Source of the DNA: a virus | Strand: one strand, 5' to 3' | Length of the DNA stretch: 64,000 nucleotides | IMG/VR virus record: IMGVR_UViG_3300044971_002537 | Location: 62,001-126,000 of that record | Shown: positions 48,301 through 58,505 of the stretch, one piece after another | Numbering within the stretch: position 1 is the stretch's first letter | Layout: each line of letters starts with the position of its first letter | Notes under the pieces: model-generated | What the model saw: the letters and a program-made list of their open reading frames with translations, nothing else | Database searches by the model: none | What the model was told of the DNA's origin: nothing | Position numbers and translations under genes: made by a program

Positions 48301-51300
48301 TGGTAAATCTGTTTCAGAGGAACAGACTAAGCTAAAGGCTATACAGGAACAAAAGGCACAAGTTTCAACTAGGCCGGGAGAATCTTCCAAGGAATTAGGT
48401 AAGCTTAATGAGGCAGAAGCAAAATCAATTGAGACAATTGATAAACTTAATAAAGAAAGAGATGCATTACGTTCTGTAATCATTGAAGAGAAAAATAATC
48501 TAACTAAGGGACTAAAGTCCGGAACAGCTTCTACTTTTAGGGAATCTGTTCCATTAGCACCTGCTGTTAATAAGCCAGTCGTGCCCCCTAATCCAGCTAT
48601 GGCTGCGTTTGCTAAAATGGCTCAGTCCGGTCCGAATGGCCCTAACGGTCCGAATGGCCCAAATGGCCCGAAAGATAATAGTACAGTTGAAAAAGAAATA
48701 GAAGAAAGGGGTAAGAATTTAACTGGAACATTCTCTACATTGGCTTTGGTTGTATCTGGAGTCGCTTCTCAATATGTAGATCAAGAAACAGCAACTGGTA
48801 GAGCAATTGGAGGAATATTAGATTTTGTGTCTGTTCTTTCTGCTGCTCAGCTTACTTTGTCTCAATTCGGCATAGATCTTGACCCAAAAAAGATTTTTGA
48901 TATTGGAAAAGACCTATTTACCGGAAAAGGTGCTAAATTAGCTGAACAAGTAACTGGTGGGGCGAGACAAGTTGGGAAAAGCGTGTTTGGAGCTGGTAAA
49001 TATGTACAGGGGATTGGTGGCAAACTTGGCCAAGGGGTAGTTGGAAAGGCCGTCACTGGATTAGGATCACAACTTCAAACAGTAGGTGTTGGAGTTGGAT
49101 CTAAAACTGCTTCTGCTGCTATTGGTACTAAGGTTGCATCTGCCGCTACTGCAGCAGCTCCATTTGTAATCGCAGGAGCATCTGTTCTAGCATTCGGGAA
49201 AGGCTTAGATTATCTACTTGGCAGAGAGCAAGAGGCTGCTAAAGCTATTGAAGAAGGCAATATAGCAAAAGCTGGAGAGACGGCAGTATCTGTTCAGGCT
49301 CAAAATGATCTTACGGCTCTGGCTACTGGGGCCGCAGTAGTGGCGACAGCATTTGGAGGCCCGTTAGTGGGTGCTGCTGTTGGCGTAGCTGTAAAACTTG
49401 CTGGGTTTATACCGGGTGTAGAATATGCTATTGGGGGCCTTAGAAATTTAGGAGCTGAGCTTGGACTACTAGAATCAACGACATCTATAGCTGCTAAGGC
49501 TCAATTTGAAGCTGCAAAAAAGAACGCCGAGAAAACAAGAGAAAAGGGACAAGAGCGACTTACAAAGCTTTCCTCAAAAGTAAAAGACAAAGAATCGGCA
49601 GATAAGGTTTTAAATAGTTCTGAGACTAAAGCAAATGTAGCTGCCGCTATCAAGGTTGCAAATGAAGCAAAAGCAGTAATTGCAGAAAACGATAAAGCGA
49701 ATGTAAAAGATGCTTCAAATCTATCATATATAAAATCGTCTTCTAGAGCGGCCAGTGGTGCCGGTGGGCCGCTTGCTGGAAGTCTTGTAAAATTTTTAGG
49801 TAGCTTTGTTGCTTCAGAAGAAGAGACTAAAGCGAGAGATGAAGATAGTACAAAAAGGAAACAGGAAAGCCAAGCTGAGGCTAAAAAAAGTTTAGAACTT
49901 ATTATGCCCGCTATTGATTTCAAGATGGGTGAATCTGCTGATGCTGGTAAGGGTTGGACAGAATTTTTAGATAGCTTAGGAGAAAATAAAGCACTTGTTT
50001 TAGCTTCTGGAGAAGCTACTAATTTACAAGAAAAATTTGATGAGTTAGCAATTGCTGCAAAAACCGAAGCCGCTATAAGGGCTGTACTAAATGCACAGAT
50101 GCAAAAACAACTTATTACTACTACCGGGATTGCTGAAGCTAATAAAAAAGCAATTGCCGCATCTGAACTTGGAAACGTAGTCTCTGGTTTAGCTTCTGAT
50201 AGCTTTAGGGGCTCTTCTCTTTCTTCAGCCGCTTCTAGTGAAGACATAGATAAGCAATCTAGGGCTGCTGAGGCACTAGGAATAAAGGGCTATAAAGAAA
50301 ATGTTTCTGCGGTCACAAAAGGCAAGTCAGAGATGACTAAGCTAGAAACCGCTTTTGCTACTGCAACTCCCGAGAAAAGACAGGCAGCTCAAGACGCTAT
50401 AACAGCTAAAAAGAAAGAAATAATTAATGCGACTGGTGGAGATGCTACTGGACTAGAAGGTGAAGCTCTTGATAAGGCCTATGAATCTACCATTGAAGGT
50501 TCAGATAAGCTTAAAAACAGTCTAATAGAAGCCGCTAAGAACACAGAAACTGCAATTAATTCATACATAGATAGTGTATCGCGAGCTTCTCAAGCTCAGA
50601 CAGCATACAATGAGGCAGTATTTAATAATGCTCAAGCTGCTCAGAATAGACAGAAAGATTTACAATCATTCAAGGTTGGTGGATCTACTATATCTGAAAT
50701 TAGAGATAGAAAATCGGCTATAAGCACTAATGACGCTAGGGCGAATGCTTCTAGATTAAATTTTGTAGGAACATCAAGCAGGCTTGCTTCTACAGGAATT
50801 AAAATAGCACAAACGCAAGCTCAAGGAAATATAGTCAGTCCAGAGCTTGCTAACACGTTTGCTGCCCTACAAATAAAAGCTAAGGAACAGGCAGATGCTA
50901 TAGGGCTAGAAACTAAAAATAGGCAAGCTCTTATAGAGGCAATAAAAGAAGAGATGGAGATTGAAAAGAATCGCGGTCAAACATTTGAGGATTTGAATCT
51001 TGCTCTCAGCGGAGGACTTGGAAAGCAAGCGAAGAAGGAGGCAGAAAAACAGGTTAAGGCAATCAGCAGGGTTGAAGAAATTAGAAAGACCCAAGGAGAC
51101 GAAGCTGCAAATGCCCAACTCGGTAAAGAAATAGACCGGGGTACTCTAAATAGACAGATGTACACTAGCGTAATCCAAACAGAAGAAAGCCAAAGATTTA
51201 ATCAGAGTGCTTCTATGATGGGAGCTAATCGTTTTGAGAGTATAGCTGGTCCCGGAGCGATTACACAAGACTCAAGATCTATAGCTACTGGAAGAATGAC

Positions 51301-51658
51301 AGAAAGACAAAAGCAGCTCCAAGGAGAAGCCACATCTCAAACTTCTCAAATAGATAAAAATGAGAAGGCCCTTTTACAGGGGCAAGACGCCAGTCTCCAG
51401 TTATTAAAAGCGTCTGCTGATATATTTGGGAATTCTATAAAAGACATGAATACTGGATTAACTGGATTTAATAATGAGCTGAAAAATATTGTAACCTCTC
51501 TACAGAGTGGCTCTATAAGTATGAAATTAGATACCACTAATGTGGTAGTAGATATTAGCTCTCCTGAAGGACTAGAGGCATTGTCAAAGCAGATGAGGCA
51601 AGAAATGAAGACATTGATAGCTGATCAACTATTAGCGCAGAAAACAGGAAGAGTATAA
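45386..51658 (+). CDS. Tape measure protein with an internal HExxH domain
   Basis: 2,090 residues, which would suit a tail of about 300 nm at the usual 0.15 nm per residue. The N-terminal 360 residues are the TP901-type tape measure core (FDKELAKLAQTVGVSNQDIK, DLVDAAKRAGGVFAATGGSL, TTRESSETIATGLRTIFSRL). Two copies of the loop GSGDTVPAMLEPGEFVI / GTDTVPALLTPGEFVV flank a domain (about 485-640). Near 806-812 lies VVHEATH, the zincin HExxH signature. A stretch of GPN repeats (1078-1090) follows, then a glycine/alanine-rich hydrophobic region (about 1250-1370) and long helices. It sets tail length and is ejected during infection; a peptidase could help cross the cell wall (inference). Confidence 0.92.
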   Translation: MALYDISARLVLENVDSSSVDRAISNINSRLEKGTRTAKTFSETITLKGINLAAYTALSGVMVRLASFVSSATNDAIKFDKELAKLAQTVGVSNQDIKQHSESIRNMSVAYGLSAPKIAETIRVLAQAGYSLREAKAAADELAKTTLLASFESIANTTEGLIAINKQFTETVGQSARVLSLLNVVAKKYAVESDDLVDAAKRAGGVFAATGGSLEELVTIYTTVRDTTRESSETIATGLRTIFSRLQRPKTIDYLRQFGIELTDLKGNFIGNYEAILEIQKGIQRANIQPGSIQFAEIVEQLGGVLQQSRVIPLLTQGAKMQRIYADAQNAASETAADLAKAQETLAFKITQTQQNFSKLIGDIMDTASFKAMVSVVLSLTNAFIGFADSIKELIPLIATLGAIKLARSAFQVLPGSSFGSMRTPIKRARGGFVPGSGSGDTVPAMLEPGEFVIRKSAAQAMGADALHGINKYGFGGTVEKLSDSYKSIKTLKGFKDSSGNISALAKRKMNYTANFKNVIPNQKDIELFHKLSGPYGKRFEQVLSKSRRFKTGRPSTNPYAYVDFPYSPGGASEAKFMKEGTTYSDDDNIKGATHAGIAAKALLLSASNNANRRIRGMEIRQKDLSPKSVTTYVTDPDLWTMKRKKKVGIRRATGGGISGTDTVPALLTPGEFVVNKKSAQAFGYGNLHKVNKYAKGGTVSGIQRFFEGGVAEKDVVRAQGNVIKDLEHASRVFTGVLELMPETLQNSILSTFKGIENVQAGASPQLGSSKAFGEGTRGRATVGDSASSIGLQIQGAKTSATEETVVHEATHLGDAALGAARANKEGYAGPKLASQQEGTFQFDVVEKVKPIMQAAMEAAGHSAENIEKYLAKNEELFAEFAAKATPEVRKILFSTTDAAIGMAELRSHLEKAGSTYAGLEASDIDLRPYKSQEVRQDENLAITALNSPVNKTSSVSSRPLAKEFGPEIGRLGKSVSEEQTKLKAIQEQKAQVSTRPGESSKELGKLNEAEAKSIETIDKLNKERDALRSVIIEEKNNLTKGLKSGTASTFRESVPLAPAVNKPVVPPNPAMAAFAKMAQSGPNGPNGPNGPNGPKDNSTVEKEIEERGKNLTGTFSTLALVVSGVASQYVDQETATGRAIGGILDFVSVLSAAQLTLSQFGIDLDPKKIFDIGKDLFTGKGAKLAEQVTGGARQVGKSVFGAGKYVQGIGGKLGQGVVGKAVTGLGSQLQTVGVGVGSKTASAAIGTKVASAATAAAPFVIAGASVLAFGKGLDYLLGREQEAAKAIEEGNIAKAGETAVSVQAQNDLTALATGAAVVATAFGGPLVGAAVGVAVKLAGFIPGVEYAIGGLRNLGAELGLLESTTSIAAKAQFEAAKKNAEKTREKGQERLTKLSSKVKDKESADKVLNSSETKANVAAAIKVANEAKAVIAENDKANVKDASNLSYIKSSSRAASGAGGPLAGSLVKFLGSFVASEEETKARDEDSTKRKQESQAEAKKSLELIMPAIDFKMGESADAGKGWTEFLDSLGENKALVLASGEATNLQEKFDELAIAAKTEAAIRAVLNAQMQKQLITTTGIAEANKKAIAASELGNVVSGLASDSFRGSSLSSAASSEDIDKQSRAAEALGIKGYKENVSAVTKGKSEMTKLETAFATATPEKRQAAQDAITAKKKEIINATGGDATGLEGEALDKAYESTIEGSDKLKNSLIEAAKNTETAINSYIDSVSRASQAQTAYNEAVFNNAQAAQNRQKDLQSFKVGGSTISEIRDRKSAISTNDARANASRLNFVGTSSRLASTGIKIAQTQAQGNIVSPELANTFAALQIKAKEQADAIGLETKNRQALIEAIKEEMEIEKNRGQTFEDLNLALSGGLGKQAKKEAEKQVKAISRVEEIRKTQGDEAANAQLGKEIDRGTLNRQMYTSVIQTEESQRFNQSASMMGANRFESIAGPGAITQDSRSIATGRMTERQKQLQGEATSQTSQIDKNEKALLQGQDASLQLLKASADIFGNSIKDMNTGLTGFNNELKNIVTSLQSGSISMKLDTTNVVVDISSPEGLEALSKQMRQEMKTLIADQLLAQKTGRV

Positions 51659-53271
51659 TGCCAGTCATAGTAAACAATAAAAAAATTCTACCTGCCCCAC
51701 TCGTTACATTTGAGAAGAATATAGAACTTTCAGATGACGGTATGCTCTTGGGGTCTTCATACAGTGTCAATTTTGACGGCACAATTTTGCAGAATAAAGG
51801 CAATCCAGTCGCTGTTACTGGAACAAACTTTAGCTCTAGTTTTTCGTCAGATCCTTGGACATCTACTCAAGACCCAAGCGATGACCCAACTCATGGAGTT
51901 TCAGAGTCAGACCTGTTAATATCTACAATCACAAAGATAGAAAGACTTAGAGAAGCTCTTACCCCAGCGACAGGCATAAAAGTAGAAATTGTAGGATTTT
52001 CTAATGACAAAGGCCTAAAGTTTTATGGGGACCTAAAAAATTTCACAGTAAATAATGACAAGAATTGGTCTAATCCAACTAGCTATAGTTTTAGTGTAGG
52101 CTTCAATAATTTTATTGAACCCGCTAATAGCGGCCTATTCCCCAATGGTAGTTCTGAAGATAATTTTTCTTATTATGTTCAGTCAGCTTCAGATAGGTGG
52201 TCAATACAGGAATCTGATCAGGTAGTAGTAAATACTGGCAATTTTACTCAAATATCTAAAGTCTATAATGTAACTAGGAATCTTGAGGCCAAAGGCAAAA
52301 AGGTATATAATCAGAGTGGAGTAGTTTTATTACAACCATGGCAGCAAGCGAGTGGATATGTAATATCTGTTCTTGATACTTCGGCTTCATCTTTACCAGA
52401 TAGTATTCTTGGAGTGACTTCTGGGTACTCTCTAACTGGAAGAAAGATAGTAGAGAATGTAGATAAATTAGGAGGAAGCTATTCCATAGAAGAGTCTTTC
52501 ATATATTTACCATCTGGCTTAATGCCATCTGGACAGTATGCCATAGAAGAGACATCTTTATCAATTGAAAAAAGCGAATCATCAATTACTACAGTAAATT
52601 TACAAGGCACAATTGCAGGAATAGAAACTAATAATCCGTATACCGTATCTGGTACTGGGGTATCTAAATATACTAATGCCATTAACTATTATAATAGCGT
52701 CAAGGCTAGTTTCTATAATAGAGCCAGATTAAATTCTGGGCTAAATTGGCTTCATCCAAAAGTCAAGAGCTTTACAGAGGGCAGAAACCCATACACTGGT
52801 CAAGTAACTTACTCCTATAATTATGACGATAGACCGCCAAATTTAGTGCCGGGGAGTATTAGTGAAGACATATCTGTAAATGATACTTATCCGGGCCAAT
52901 TATTTTCGGCAACACCAGTAATAGGCAGAAATCAGCCCATCTTACAATATCTTGGATCAAGAAGCGAATATAGAAGATCGTTATCTATTAGCGTTCTTAT
53001 GGAAAGAGATTGGCAAAATTGGTCTTCTAGTGATGTTGATGCTTATGGTAGATGGACTACTGCTGATGTTGCTGGAGTTAGGTCTTGGTTTTCTCAAAAG
53101 CCTAGTATAACACAAACATCTTATTTTCAAGGCATATTTGATGCAATCAATCCGGCTAATGAGGTAGGGGTAGTTGCTTCTAAATGTTTTTATTCTGCTC
53201 CACAAGAATCTTGGAATCCTAAAACAGGAAACTATTCATATAATATTGAATGGACTTACGAAAGATCATAG
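51658..53271 (+). CDS. Distal tail/hub-associated protein (537 aa)
   Basis: TAATG junction with the tape measure. The product is beta-rich: MPVIVNNKKILPAPLVTFEK, GMLLGSSYSVNFDGTILQNK, ATGIKVEIVGFSNDKGLKFY, and has a region around RRSLSISVLMERDWQ with a repeat of hydrophobic strands. Position directly after the tape measure is that of the distal tail (Dit) gene; the length is about double the usual Dit. Assignment by context and pattern. Confidence 0.6.
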   Translation: MPVIVNNKKILPAPLVTFEKNIELSDDGMLLGSSYSVNFDGTILQNKGNPVAVTGTNFSSSFSSDPWTSTQDPSDDPTHGVSESDLLISTITKIERLREALTPATGIKVEIVGFSNDKGLKFYGDLKNFTVNNDKNWSNPTSYSFSVGFNNFIEPANSGLFPNGSSEDNFSYYVQSASDRWSIQESDQVVVNTGNFTQISKVYNVTRNLEAKGKKVYNQSGVVLLQPWQQASGYVISVLDTSASSLPDSILGVTSGYSLTGRKIVENVDKLGGSYSIEESFIYLPSGLMPSGQYAIEETSLSIEKSESSITTVNLQGTIAGIETNNPYTVSGTGVSKYTNAINYYNSVKASFYNRARLNSGLNWLHPKVKSFTEGRNPYTGQVTYSYNYDDRPPNLVPGSISEDISVNDTYPGQLFSATPVIGRNQPILQYLGSRSEYRRSLSISVLMERDWQNWSSSDVDAYGRWTTADVAGVRSWFSQKPSITQTSYFQGIFDAINPANEVGVVASKCFYSAPQESWNPKTGNYSYNIEWTYERS

Positions 53272-53280
53272 GAAAGACGT

Positions 53281-56200
53281 ATGGAAAATATTTTACCATT
53301 TGGTTCTGGAATTGAATCTAGTATCCCAGTTCAAAAATTTATGGGATGTACTGTAGCTAGCTTCAATTGTTCGGCAGATTTCTCGTCTCAACCCGGATCA
53401 TGCTCTATAGATCTAATAGTTGACGATACAGATGGCGATGTATTCTCTCCCGGAGTAATTGGATCTCCATATTTTTTTAAGATCGTAGATTATAATTCTG
53501 CGACTATATTTGGATTCAATGGAATTCTTGAGTCTGTCACTAGAGATTCAAGTCCAGAGGGCAAATTTTACAGAGTGGAGCTACTAAGCCCGCTTAAGAT
53601 ATTGGAAGCAGTTACGCTAATTATTGATGGGTACACAGGATATGGGTCTGCTCTAGAAGGGCTTCCTAGATACTTCTCTGATGACGGATATTATCAGATT
53701 GAAGACTCAGATAAACAACCGGGATATATTCCAGATGGAGTTAGTATGACTCCAACAGTAAGCTATTTTGAAACTGCTCAATTCTCATTCGCAACCAATA
53801 ACGCTAATCTGTCTTTTACTGGAATGTGGAATAGGTTATATAATCTAATAAATGTTTTTGCTGCATATGAAAACGAGTGGGTAGATTCAAATGGTAATTC
53901 TCTTGCGATAGTGCCTTTTGCTGGATTTGGAGCTTCAAGTGTAACTTCTGGAATGAGGGTAGACAAAATAGCTTATGCTATTGATGAGATAGTTAATAGG
54001 ACCGAATCTTCCTCGCCAAGAAGATATATAGGTGGTAATTTAATGTATGGAGCCAACACATACAATATATGTGGTACGGCCAATGGATACGTTCCCCCAT
54101 ATCCATTTTACTATGGATTTGATATCATAGGATTTACTTCTCAGGCATTGAATTATCTTCCTGAAGATTTTGTAATTCCCGGTCCATCTATTTCAATTGC
54201 TGAATTTATTTCCATAATATGCGATACCATAAGTGCTGATTTCATAGTAGAACTAAATGATTATAGCTATAAGGATGGTGCATTTGCAGCATCTATGAGT
54301 CAGACGTATCCAAATTCAGTTTTCGGTGGTATAATTTCCATTCTGCTTATTCCAAGAAGTCAATATGTAACATGCAATAAGCCATTTAGTCAATTCACTT
54401 ATGACTTATTGAATCTTGAAAAACCAGACACTGGAGACTATGGAACTCTTGGCAGCATAAATCCCGGTATAGCTCCGCAAAATGATGGGAGATTTATAAA
54501 TCCATTAGATCTAGATTATAGTAGAAGAGGAGCAGAAGGATCTTCTCCATATGGAGGGAGTTTTCCAGTAACTCCAACCCCATATCAAATACTTAATAAT
54601 ATAACAAATAGGCCAATAAATTTAAGCCTATCACTAAAGTCAACCAATCCAACTGTGGGCAAAATGGTTGTTGGTGGATTTCAGACTAGAATGAATGTTG
54701 TACCAAGAGATTTCATATATCAATATTGGGGAGAAATAACTCTAGTTACATCGTCTGGTGATGCGTGCGGTATAACCTCAAGCTCACAAAAATCAATCCC
54801 AATAATAACTCAGACACTCCCCCCCAATGACATATGGGATTGGGTGGCTATAGATATGCAGCATATTTTTTCCAGCAAAACTATTACAGGTGTCTGCTAT
54901 GATGGTATTTATTTTGCCAGTATGTTAGAGATAAGAGCTGCTATGTGCTCCTATGAATCTTGGGAAGAGTTCATGTCTTCCATAAAGCCTCATAAGTGGA
55001 TGGTATTGAGTGGTGGTGGACTTAATCAAATTAACAATGAGACTTTTAAATCCGCCGTCGCGACTGTTGCTAAATATATGGCGTTTAGAGGCTTGAGAAG
55101 TGCTAATACTTCTCAGGTGGATTTTTCATTTCCAGAAGATGACGATACGATAAAAAAGATCTGGGAAAAAGTGAAAGACATTGGGGACACGCACTATGGA
55201 AAAAGTTGGGTAGCTCCAATTCCTGTCTTTAAGACAAAATTGACCCAAGACAATCAGAGCTTAGTTGGTAACTTTGTCAGGTCTTGGGACGTAAGCTCTT
55301 CTGCATATGTAGAACCATATGCTTTTGACGAAATAGAGGCTCCAAAAGACTCAAAGTTTATAGAAGATGGTAAACTGAAACCATTTGCTAGTTTTGAGCA
55401 TTCTTTTACTGCTGGTGGAAGCGATGATCTTGTTTATGGATTATTAACTGGAGACATATCCGGATTCGCGTCTGGTGTAAAGTATAAATTTGACTTTTCT
55501 GAACATGGCGATAATACAGTTTTTGATCTTGATCCATCTGCATCTGGAGCATGCGCAAAAGTAGGAATGGCGTATACCTCGCCTGAGATATCTGAAAAAT
55601 ATCTATTTATTCCATCTCAATATTTCAGCTATTACAACAGGGGGCATTGTCCGTTTTTTGAAGCCGAAAGTAATGGGTTAGGATCTGCTGTTGAAGGAAA
55701 TCTTGGAAGCTATTATATGTATACATATAATTTTTCAGGAAAAACTGTCAGCAGGCAAGATGAAAGTTTATTACCTAATAATGTTATGAGTAATGCAGGA
55801 GCAAAAGATTTTGCTTCAGCGAATAATACACAATCAGCTATTTCTATAGAAAAGGCTAATCAATCTCAGTATAGTTATACGACCGTATATACACCGCCAT
55901 CTGGAATATTCAGCCATAATGTGCATTCTTCTGGATATTATACTCAAGTACTGCAAAGTTTTGATCAAAATAATAAAGTAGTATATTTAAATCTTGTAGA
56001 ACCAGCAGATATTAATTATACTGCGCATTTTTCTTTTCATTATTCAGGGACTGCCCTAAAAGATATTTTGTATGGAATTAAAAATAACCCAGCTAATGAC
56101 ACTGGCTCTGGATTACCTTTTATAAAATTTACGACTGAACCAGTATATTATCCGTCTAGTTTTCAGCATTCTGGAGTTAATCCACTATCTGGACAATATG

Positions 56201-56841
56201 TTGACGACATTTCTGATCTGATTAAGGAAAAATCATTATCGCTAATACCAGAATCTAGATTTAAGGAATTTGGAGACAACTTTGGTAGTAATTGTGTTTC
56301 TAGACCAGCAGTATCTCCAAGATCTATTGGTATACCACAAAAATCTAATAGGTACGTATATGGGCCTTGGATAACAAATTTTTCTGAAACTATATATTGT
56401 GGAAAATTTGAGTATGAACAAGATGAAGAATTAGTTCCTGAAAACTTTATGATACCTGTATATGGAACAATAAATACAAATTGGCAAATAGTAGATTCTG
56501 ATGGGAGTGTAAGTAGAAATATAGAATCAGTTAAGGGCACATCATTATCTGGTTTTGCTGGAATGAATCTAGCTGGACAAGCTATTGCAAATAGTATTGA
56601 TGATTTTTCTTTGTTCGCTCAAGAAGAAGGTAATTTAACCTTAAAAGGTTTGCCTATAATACAGCGTGTTGGTCAAACTTTGTTAAATGGTCCGAGAATA
56701 ACAGATATAAGTATAAGCTTTAATAACAGTGAAGTTAGTACTACATATAATTTTAGGACTTTGTCCCCAAGAGTTGGTAAAAGTAGTAAAGAACTACTAA
56801 AGCAATTAAGAAAAATATCTAACACATTAAGGAATAAATAA
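53281..56841 (+). CDS. Baseplate hub / tail-associated protein (1186 aa)
   Basis: GGAAAGAC lies upstream. N-terminal 120 residues (GIESSIPVQKFMGCTVASFN, SIDLIVDDTDGDVFSPGVIG, IFGFNGILESVTRDSSPEGK) have the hub-domain pattern of tail-associated proteins (Tal-like). A huge beta-rich remainder is rich in Asn, Ser and Tyr. The end (RVGKSSKELLKQLRKISNTL) is helical. It lies between distal tail and the cysteine-rich proteins, so a central hub is likely. No lysozyme or peptidase motif was seen. Confidence 0.6.
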   Translation: MENILPFGSGIESSIPVQKFMGCTVASFNCSADFSSQPGSCSIDLIVDDTDGDVFSPGVIGSPYFFKIVDYNSATIFGFNGILESVTRDSSPEGKFYRVELLSPLKILEAVTLIIDGYTGYGSALEGLPRYFSDDGYYQIEDSDKQPGYIPDGVSMTPTVSYFETAQFSFATNNANLSFTGMWNRLYNLINVFAAYENEWVDSNGNSLAIVPFAGFGASSVTSGMRVDKIAYAIDEIVNRTESSSPRRYIGGNLMYGANTYNICGTANGYVPPYPFYYGFDIIGFTSQALNYLPEDFVIPGPSISIAEFISIICDTISADFIVELNDYSYKDGAFAASMSQTYPNSVFGGIISILLIPRSQYVTCNKPFSQFTYDLLNLEKPDTGDYGTLGSINPGIAPQNDGRFINPLDLDYSRRGAEGSSPYGGSFPVTPTPYQILNNITNRPINLSLSLKSTNPTVGKMVVGGFQTRMNVVPRDFIYQYWGEITLVTSSGDACGITSSSQKSIPIITQTLPPNDIWDWVAIDMQHIFSSKTITGVCYDGIYFASMLEIRAAMCSYESWEEFMSSIKPHKWMVLSGGGLNQINNETFKSAVATVAKYMAFRGLRSANTSQVDFSFPEDDDTIKKIWEKVKDIGDTHYGKSWVAPIPVFKTKLTQDNQSLVGNFVRSWDVSSSAYVEPYAFDEIEAPKDSKFIEDGKLKPFASFEHSFTAGGSDDLVYGLLTGDISGFASGVKYKFDFSEHGDNTVFDLDPSASGACAKVGMAYTSPEISEKYLFIPSQYFSYYNRGHCPFFEAESNGLGSAVEGNLGSYYMYTYNFSGKTVSRQDESLLPNNVMSNAGAKDFASANNTQSAISIEKANQSQYSYTTVYTPPSGIFSHNVHSSGYYTQVLQSFDQNNKVVYLNLVEPADINYTAHFSFHYSGTALKDILYGIKNNPANDTGSGLPFIKFTTEPVYYPSSFQHSGVNPLSGQYVDDISDLIKEKSLSLIPESRFKEFGDNFGSNCVSRPAVSPRSIGIPQKSNRYVYGPWITNFSETIYCGKFEYEQDEELVPENFMIPVYGTINTNWQIVDSDGSVSRNIESVKGTSLSGFAGMNLAGQAIANSIDDFSLFAQEEGNLTLKGLPIIQRVGQTLLNGPRITDISISFNNSEVSTTYNFRTLSPRVGKSSKELLKQLRKISNTLRNK

Positions 56842-58505
56842 TGGAAAGGGACTTAATAGGTAGGCCACAGTTTATAGTATCTACGGCTGTAGACTTTGTT
56901 AGATCTAGTGGAGACGCATTAGCCAGTGGAACAGATAGACAAAACTTTTTTAATTTTTATACGTCGTTTGTAGACTCTAACTATTTCGATCAGTATACAA
57001 GATTGATAAATTCTTCTGGCAATAAAGATATGCTAGATAGAGTTGGAGCTATAAGTTTAGATGGTTTATTTGTACCATATTCTACTCACATTGAGCATAC
57101 TGGATCGTTGCCACATTTTGAAAGTCCTACAGAGAGCGGGGAAGGAGTAGTTAATGTAAATTCTTTAAATCCATTTAACCCGTCGAATATGTTTGGTACT
57201 GGAATATTATCGACTGGAATTACTGATAGCGGAACTTACAATCAGGATGTGTGGGCTTCTGGAGGTCACAACATACTTGCAGCAATTACTTCAAGTAAAT
57301 ATAGCACAGACAACTCTATAGAGTCTGGAGTACATCCATCAGATCATTATTTTGATGCTGATTTCTACTATAGAAAGAAGACAGAACTACTTGATATTAG
57401 GAGCATAGCCCACAGAGCCCCACTTATCCTTAGTGGCCCCGGCTACGATATTGACGGGAATCCGGTCCCCACGGGGGCTGATGGTGCGATGCATCCTCAG
57501 GCTTACTCGAATCCTTCCCTCTGGAAAACTGGCCCTCTGGACGTTCGCTGGGACCAATCCAGAGCCGTCTGGAGTGCTGGGACTTCTACCAAGGTCTTCT
57601 TATCAAAAGTTACGAATACCTACAATCCGCCAAACTTTTCTTATGAGGTTGAACGAAGTAATTCGAGGGACCAGTTCACCAGATCAGGTCCAGAGATGAT
57701 GAGGCAATTCTCATCTACTGGAGTAATTTATGATCCAGAATATGTTGCGTATACTGGTAATCCTAATAACGTTGGCACCTATGAACAATTAGACTATACT
57801 GGGCTTGAGTTCCCGCACTACGAGGCCTTTATCATCAGAGAAACTATTGATGATGTCGGTCAGGCCTACTATAATATTTGGAATGAAGATTGTCAAGATT
57901 GTGGACATGTGTCCAACCCATGCCCATCTGGTGATCGAATAGGGGGACACGGAACTGCATCAGTAAATAAGAAGATTTTGATTGAGAACCCTCTTAAGCA
58001 AAACTTGGATACTGGAGATCTTTGTTTCACTATGAAAACTGGCCGATCCAAGAATGTGAATACTGGGAGTTTTGTTGGGGGCTCCGGCGTTGGGGCCTCG
58101 GGGAATGTGGTGACCAACTCCTCTGGTATTGCAGTCTTTCAGGTGGCTAATGGTGGAAGTGGATATACCTATGGGGGATTTGGTATAATTAATTCAGGTA
58201 TATGTGCCTCGGTTTCTTTATCATTTACTGACGGAGTTATGACTACAGGGACTGTGAGTCCAAATAGTGGGTTTCCACGTAGCAAGACTTACTCGGTGTC
58301 TATTTATCCTACCAATGCGACTGTAGAGACTGAGAGCCTCGATATTCACTGGATCATGAATTCTGAATATAAAACGCAACAAGTTGTTACCCATGTGGCT
58401 TGTGATGGAGGACTGCTGCAGACTTGTAGCGTAAAGATTCAGAGCCAAGGCTTTAAATCTTGTGAGTGGTGTGGCGAGGACACAGCCCTATCGAACGCCT
58501 TTTGA
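56841..58505 (+). CDS. Distal tail protein, cysteine-rich C-terminus (554 aa)
   Basis: TAATG junction. The first half is Asn/Ser/Thr-rich and beta-like (FDADFYYRKKTELLDIRSIA). The last 200 residues include several cysteine motifs (NEDCQDCGHVSNPCPSG, HVACDGGLLQTC, CEWCGEDT), unusual for a virion protein. A Gly-rich region (SGVGASGNVVTNSSGIAVFQ) separates them. A segment at about 57.4-57.6 kb is G+C-rich. Role unknown; probably a virion protein that meets the cell surface. Confidence 0.55.
   Translation: MERDLIGRPQFIVSTAVDFVRSSGDALASGTDRQNFFNFYTSFVDSNYFDQYTRLINSSGNKDMLDRVGAISLDGLFVPYSTHIEHTGSLPHFESPTESGEGVVNVNSLNPFNPSNMFGTGILSTGITDSGTYNQDVWASGGHNILAAITSSKYSTDNSIESGVHPSDHYFDADFYYRKKTELLDIRSIAHRAPLILSGPGYDIDGNPVPTGADGAMHPQAYSNPSLWKTGPLDVRWDQSRAVWSAGTSTKVFLSKVTNTYNPPNFSYEVERSNSRDQFTRSGPEMMRQFSSTGVIYDPEYVAYTGNPNNVGTYEQLDYTGLEFPHYEAFIIRETIDDVGQAYYNIWNEDCQDCGHVSNPCPSGDRIGGHGTASVNKKILIENPLKQNLDTGDLCFTMKTGRSKNVNTGSFVGGSGVGASGNVVTNSSGIAVFQVANGGSGYTYGGFGIINSGICASVSLSFTDGVMTTGTVSPNSGFPRSKTYSVSIYPTNATVETESLDIHWIMNSEYKTQQVVTHVACDGGLLQTCSVKIQSQGFKSCEWCGEDTALSNAF

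Noticed and set aside
49501-50247. Long antisense frame (248 codons) in the tape measure gene
   Set aside because: It reflects low stop frequency opposite alanine/glutamate-rich helices; no ribosome-binding site or family pattern.
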